A stretch of DNA of 6,540 nucleotides from an uncultured Acidimicrobiaceae bacterium (GTDB taxonomy: Bacteria; Actinomycetota; Acidimicrobiia; Acidimicrobiales; Microtrichaceae), in NCBI GenBank assembly GCA_937868025.1, contig CALMLJ010000675.1, forward strand, positions 1 to 6,540, in the 5' to 3' direction. Position numbers and translations under genes: made by a program. Below are positions 5,349 to 6,540 of this stretch, piece by piece (position 1 is the stretch's first letter; each line of letters begins with the position of its first letter). Under the pieces are notes generated by a model. It saw only the letters and a program-made list of their open reading frames with translations, made no database searches and had not been told where the DNA came from.

Positions 5349-6529
5349 TGGCCGGCGCTGCGGTCGCCGGCCGGGGCCGGTCCCGGTGGCTGCGCCGGCC
5401 ACGCACGATTCGAGCGCGCCTGACGTTGCTCTACAGCGGCCTGTTCCTCGTGTCGGGGTTCCTCGTCCTGGCCATCGCCAACGTGGGTGCCCGCACGTCG
5501 GACGTGGCCGCGGTTTCGTTCAGGCCCGATCCGTCCGGGGTCCAGCTGCCGATGCCCCCGCCCGACGTCGATCGCCTGGCGATCAGCTCGATCATCGCCC
5601 TCGTTGTGATGCTCCTCGTCTCGATCGGGGTGGGCTGGGTCGTCGCCGGGCGGACGTTGCGTCCGCTCCGGACGATCACGACCACCGCGCAGGAGATCTC
5701 GGCGAGCAACCTGCACGAACGCCTGAACCTGCGGGGGCCCGACGACGAGATCACCGAGCTCGGCGCAACCCTCGACGATCTTCTGGGCCGACTCGAGGCG
5801 TCCTTCGACTCCCAACGTCACTTCGTGGCGAACGCCTCCCATGAGCTCCGCACTCCGCTGACCGCCGAGCGGGCGTTGCTCCAGGTCGCCCTGGCCGACC
5901 CCGACGCGTCCGTCGTCACCCTCCGCTCGGCGTGTGAGGAGGTGCTGGCGATCGGTGCACAGCAGGAGCGCCTCATCGCAGCGCTCCTCACGCTGGCGAG
6001 CGGCGAGCGTGGCATCGACGAACGCGAGCCGTTCGACCTGGCTGTCGTCGCGGCTGATGTTGTTGCCCAGCGGCGCGGAGCAGCCGAGGCCGGCGGCGTC
6101 ACCGTCGACGCTCACTTCGGCCGGGCTCCTACCGTGGGCGACCCCGATCTCGTCGAGCGTCTCGTGGCGAATCTCGTCGACAACGCCGTCCGCCACAACC
6201 GGAGCGACGGCACGGTGGGCGGGGCACGCGTCGAGGTGTGGACGGGCGTCGTCGAGGGGCGTTCGGTGATCCGAGTCGGCAACACCGGCCCGGCGGTACC
6301 GGTCGACGAGGTGGCACGGCTGTTCGAGCCGTTCCAACGATTGACGACCGAGCGGACCTCCACGGCTGCCGATGCCGGTCACGGACTGGGTCTGGCGATC
6401 GTGAAGGCGATCGCCGATGCGCACGGCGCACTGATGGTCGCCCGGCCCCGCCTCTCCGGTGGTCTCGATGTCGAGATCGCGTTCGGCGACCCGCCCCGGA
6501 GGAAGTCGGCCGACCCCTCGGTACCCTGA
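5348..6529 (+). CDS. Sensor histidine kinase, CutS-like
   Basis: This 393-residue membrane kinase is the likely partner of the upstream regulator. A basic N-terminus precedes TM1 (about 24-46), a short outer loop of about 30 residues with no cysteine, and TM2 (about 77-100). A HAMP linker follows (about 101-153), then the HisKA domain with H165 in NASHELRTPL, and the ATPase domain (about 226-380). The latter has the N-box NLVDNAVRHN (275-284), G1-like GNTGPAVP (311-318), F-box LFEPF (325-329) and G2 GHGLGLAIV (344-352). The usual G1 aspartate is replaced by N312; I recall the same NTGP form in CutS relatives, so the protein is probably active. The sensor loop is too small for a folded ligand-binding domain, so sensing within or next to the membrane is likely (inference). 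The gene is complete, ending 11 bases before the window edge. Confidence 0.93.
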   Translation: MAGAAVAGRGRSRWLRRPRTIRARLTLLYSGLFLVSGFLVLAIANVGARTSDVAAVSFRPDPSGVQLPMPPPDVDRLAISSIIALVVMLLVSIGVGWVVAGRTLRPLRTITTTAQEISASNLHERLNLRGPDDEITELGATLDDLLGRLEASFDSQRHFVANASHELRTPLTAERALLQVALADPDASVVTLRSACEEVLAIGAQQERLIAALLTLASGERGIDEREPFDLAVVAADVVAQRRGAAEAGGVTVDAHFGRAPTVGDPDLVERLVANLVDNAVRHNRSDGTVGGARVEVWTGVVEGRSVIRVGNTGPAVPVDEVARLFEPFQRLTTERTSTAADAGHGLGLAIVKAIADAHGALMVARPRLSGGLDVEIAFGDPPRRKSADPSVP

Positions 6530-6540
6530 TCCAGACGTCT

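Noticed and set aside
5327..6424. A 365-codon minus-strand frame
   Set aside because: It is antisense to the histidine kinase, which has every expected motif.

Overview
This is a high-GC bacterial window whose codons overwhelmingly end in G or C, and every gene family in it is typical of Actinomycetota. The residue patterns (tandem DUF35 protein, stand-alone RsbW-like ATPase, CutR/CutS-like pair, actinobacterial ABC-2 permease) suggest an environmental actinobacterium, possibly Acidimicrobiia. The class-level placement is inference. There are no RNA genes, insertion sequences, CRISPR arrays or signs of recent transfer.

Layout, left to right. (1) 1-958, minus strand: a tandem OB-fold/DUF35 protein cut by the window edge a few residues before its expected end. 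(2) 1069-1464, minus: a stand-alone RsbW-like ATP-binding protein with a clear ribosome binding site. (3) Divergently, on plus: a likely 38-residue small membrane protein (1569-1685) overlapping the start of an AI-2E family transporter (1663-2784). (4) Convergent with that, minus: an ABC exporter made of a permease (2799-3845) and an ATPase (3842-4600), joined by an ATGA overlap. (5) Divergently, plus: a CutR-like response regulator (4686-5348) and a CutS-like histidine kinase (5348-6529), joined by a one-base TGATG overlap.

The most interesting part is the 85-base gap between the ABC exporter and the two-component pair. It holds a perfect 8-base direct repeat with an 11-base period, CTGTCACC-TGG-CTGTCACC, which has the architecture of an OmpR/PhoB-family operator. 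It lies immediately upstream of the regulator gene and 45 bases upstream of the ATPase start. The simplest model is that the regulator controls its own operon and the divergent exporter from one site, while the short-loop kinase senses an envelope or membrane cue. Both flanking genes could also be leaderless.

Secondary points are the small ORF with coding-like third-position GC, and a CTAGTT tandem repeat overlapping a plausible promoter in front of the DUF35 gene.
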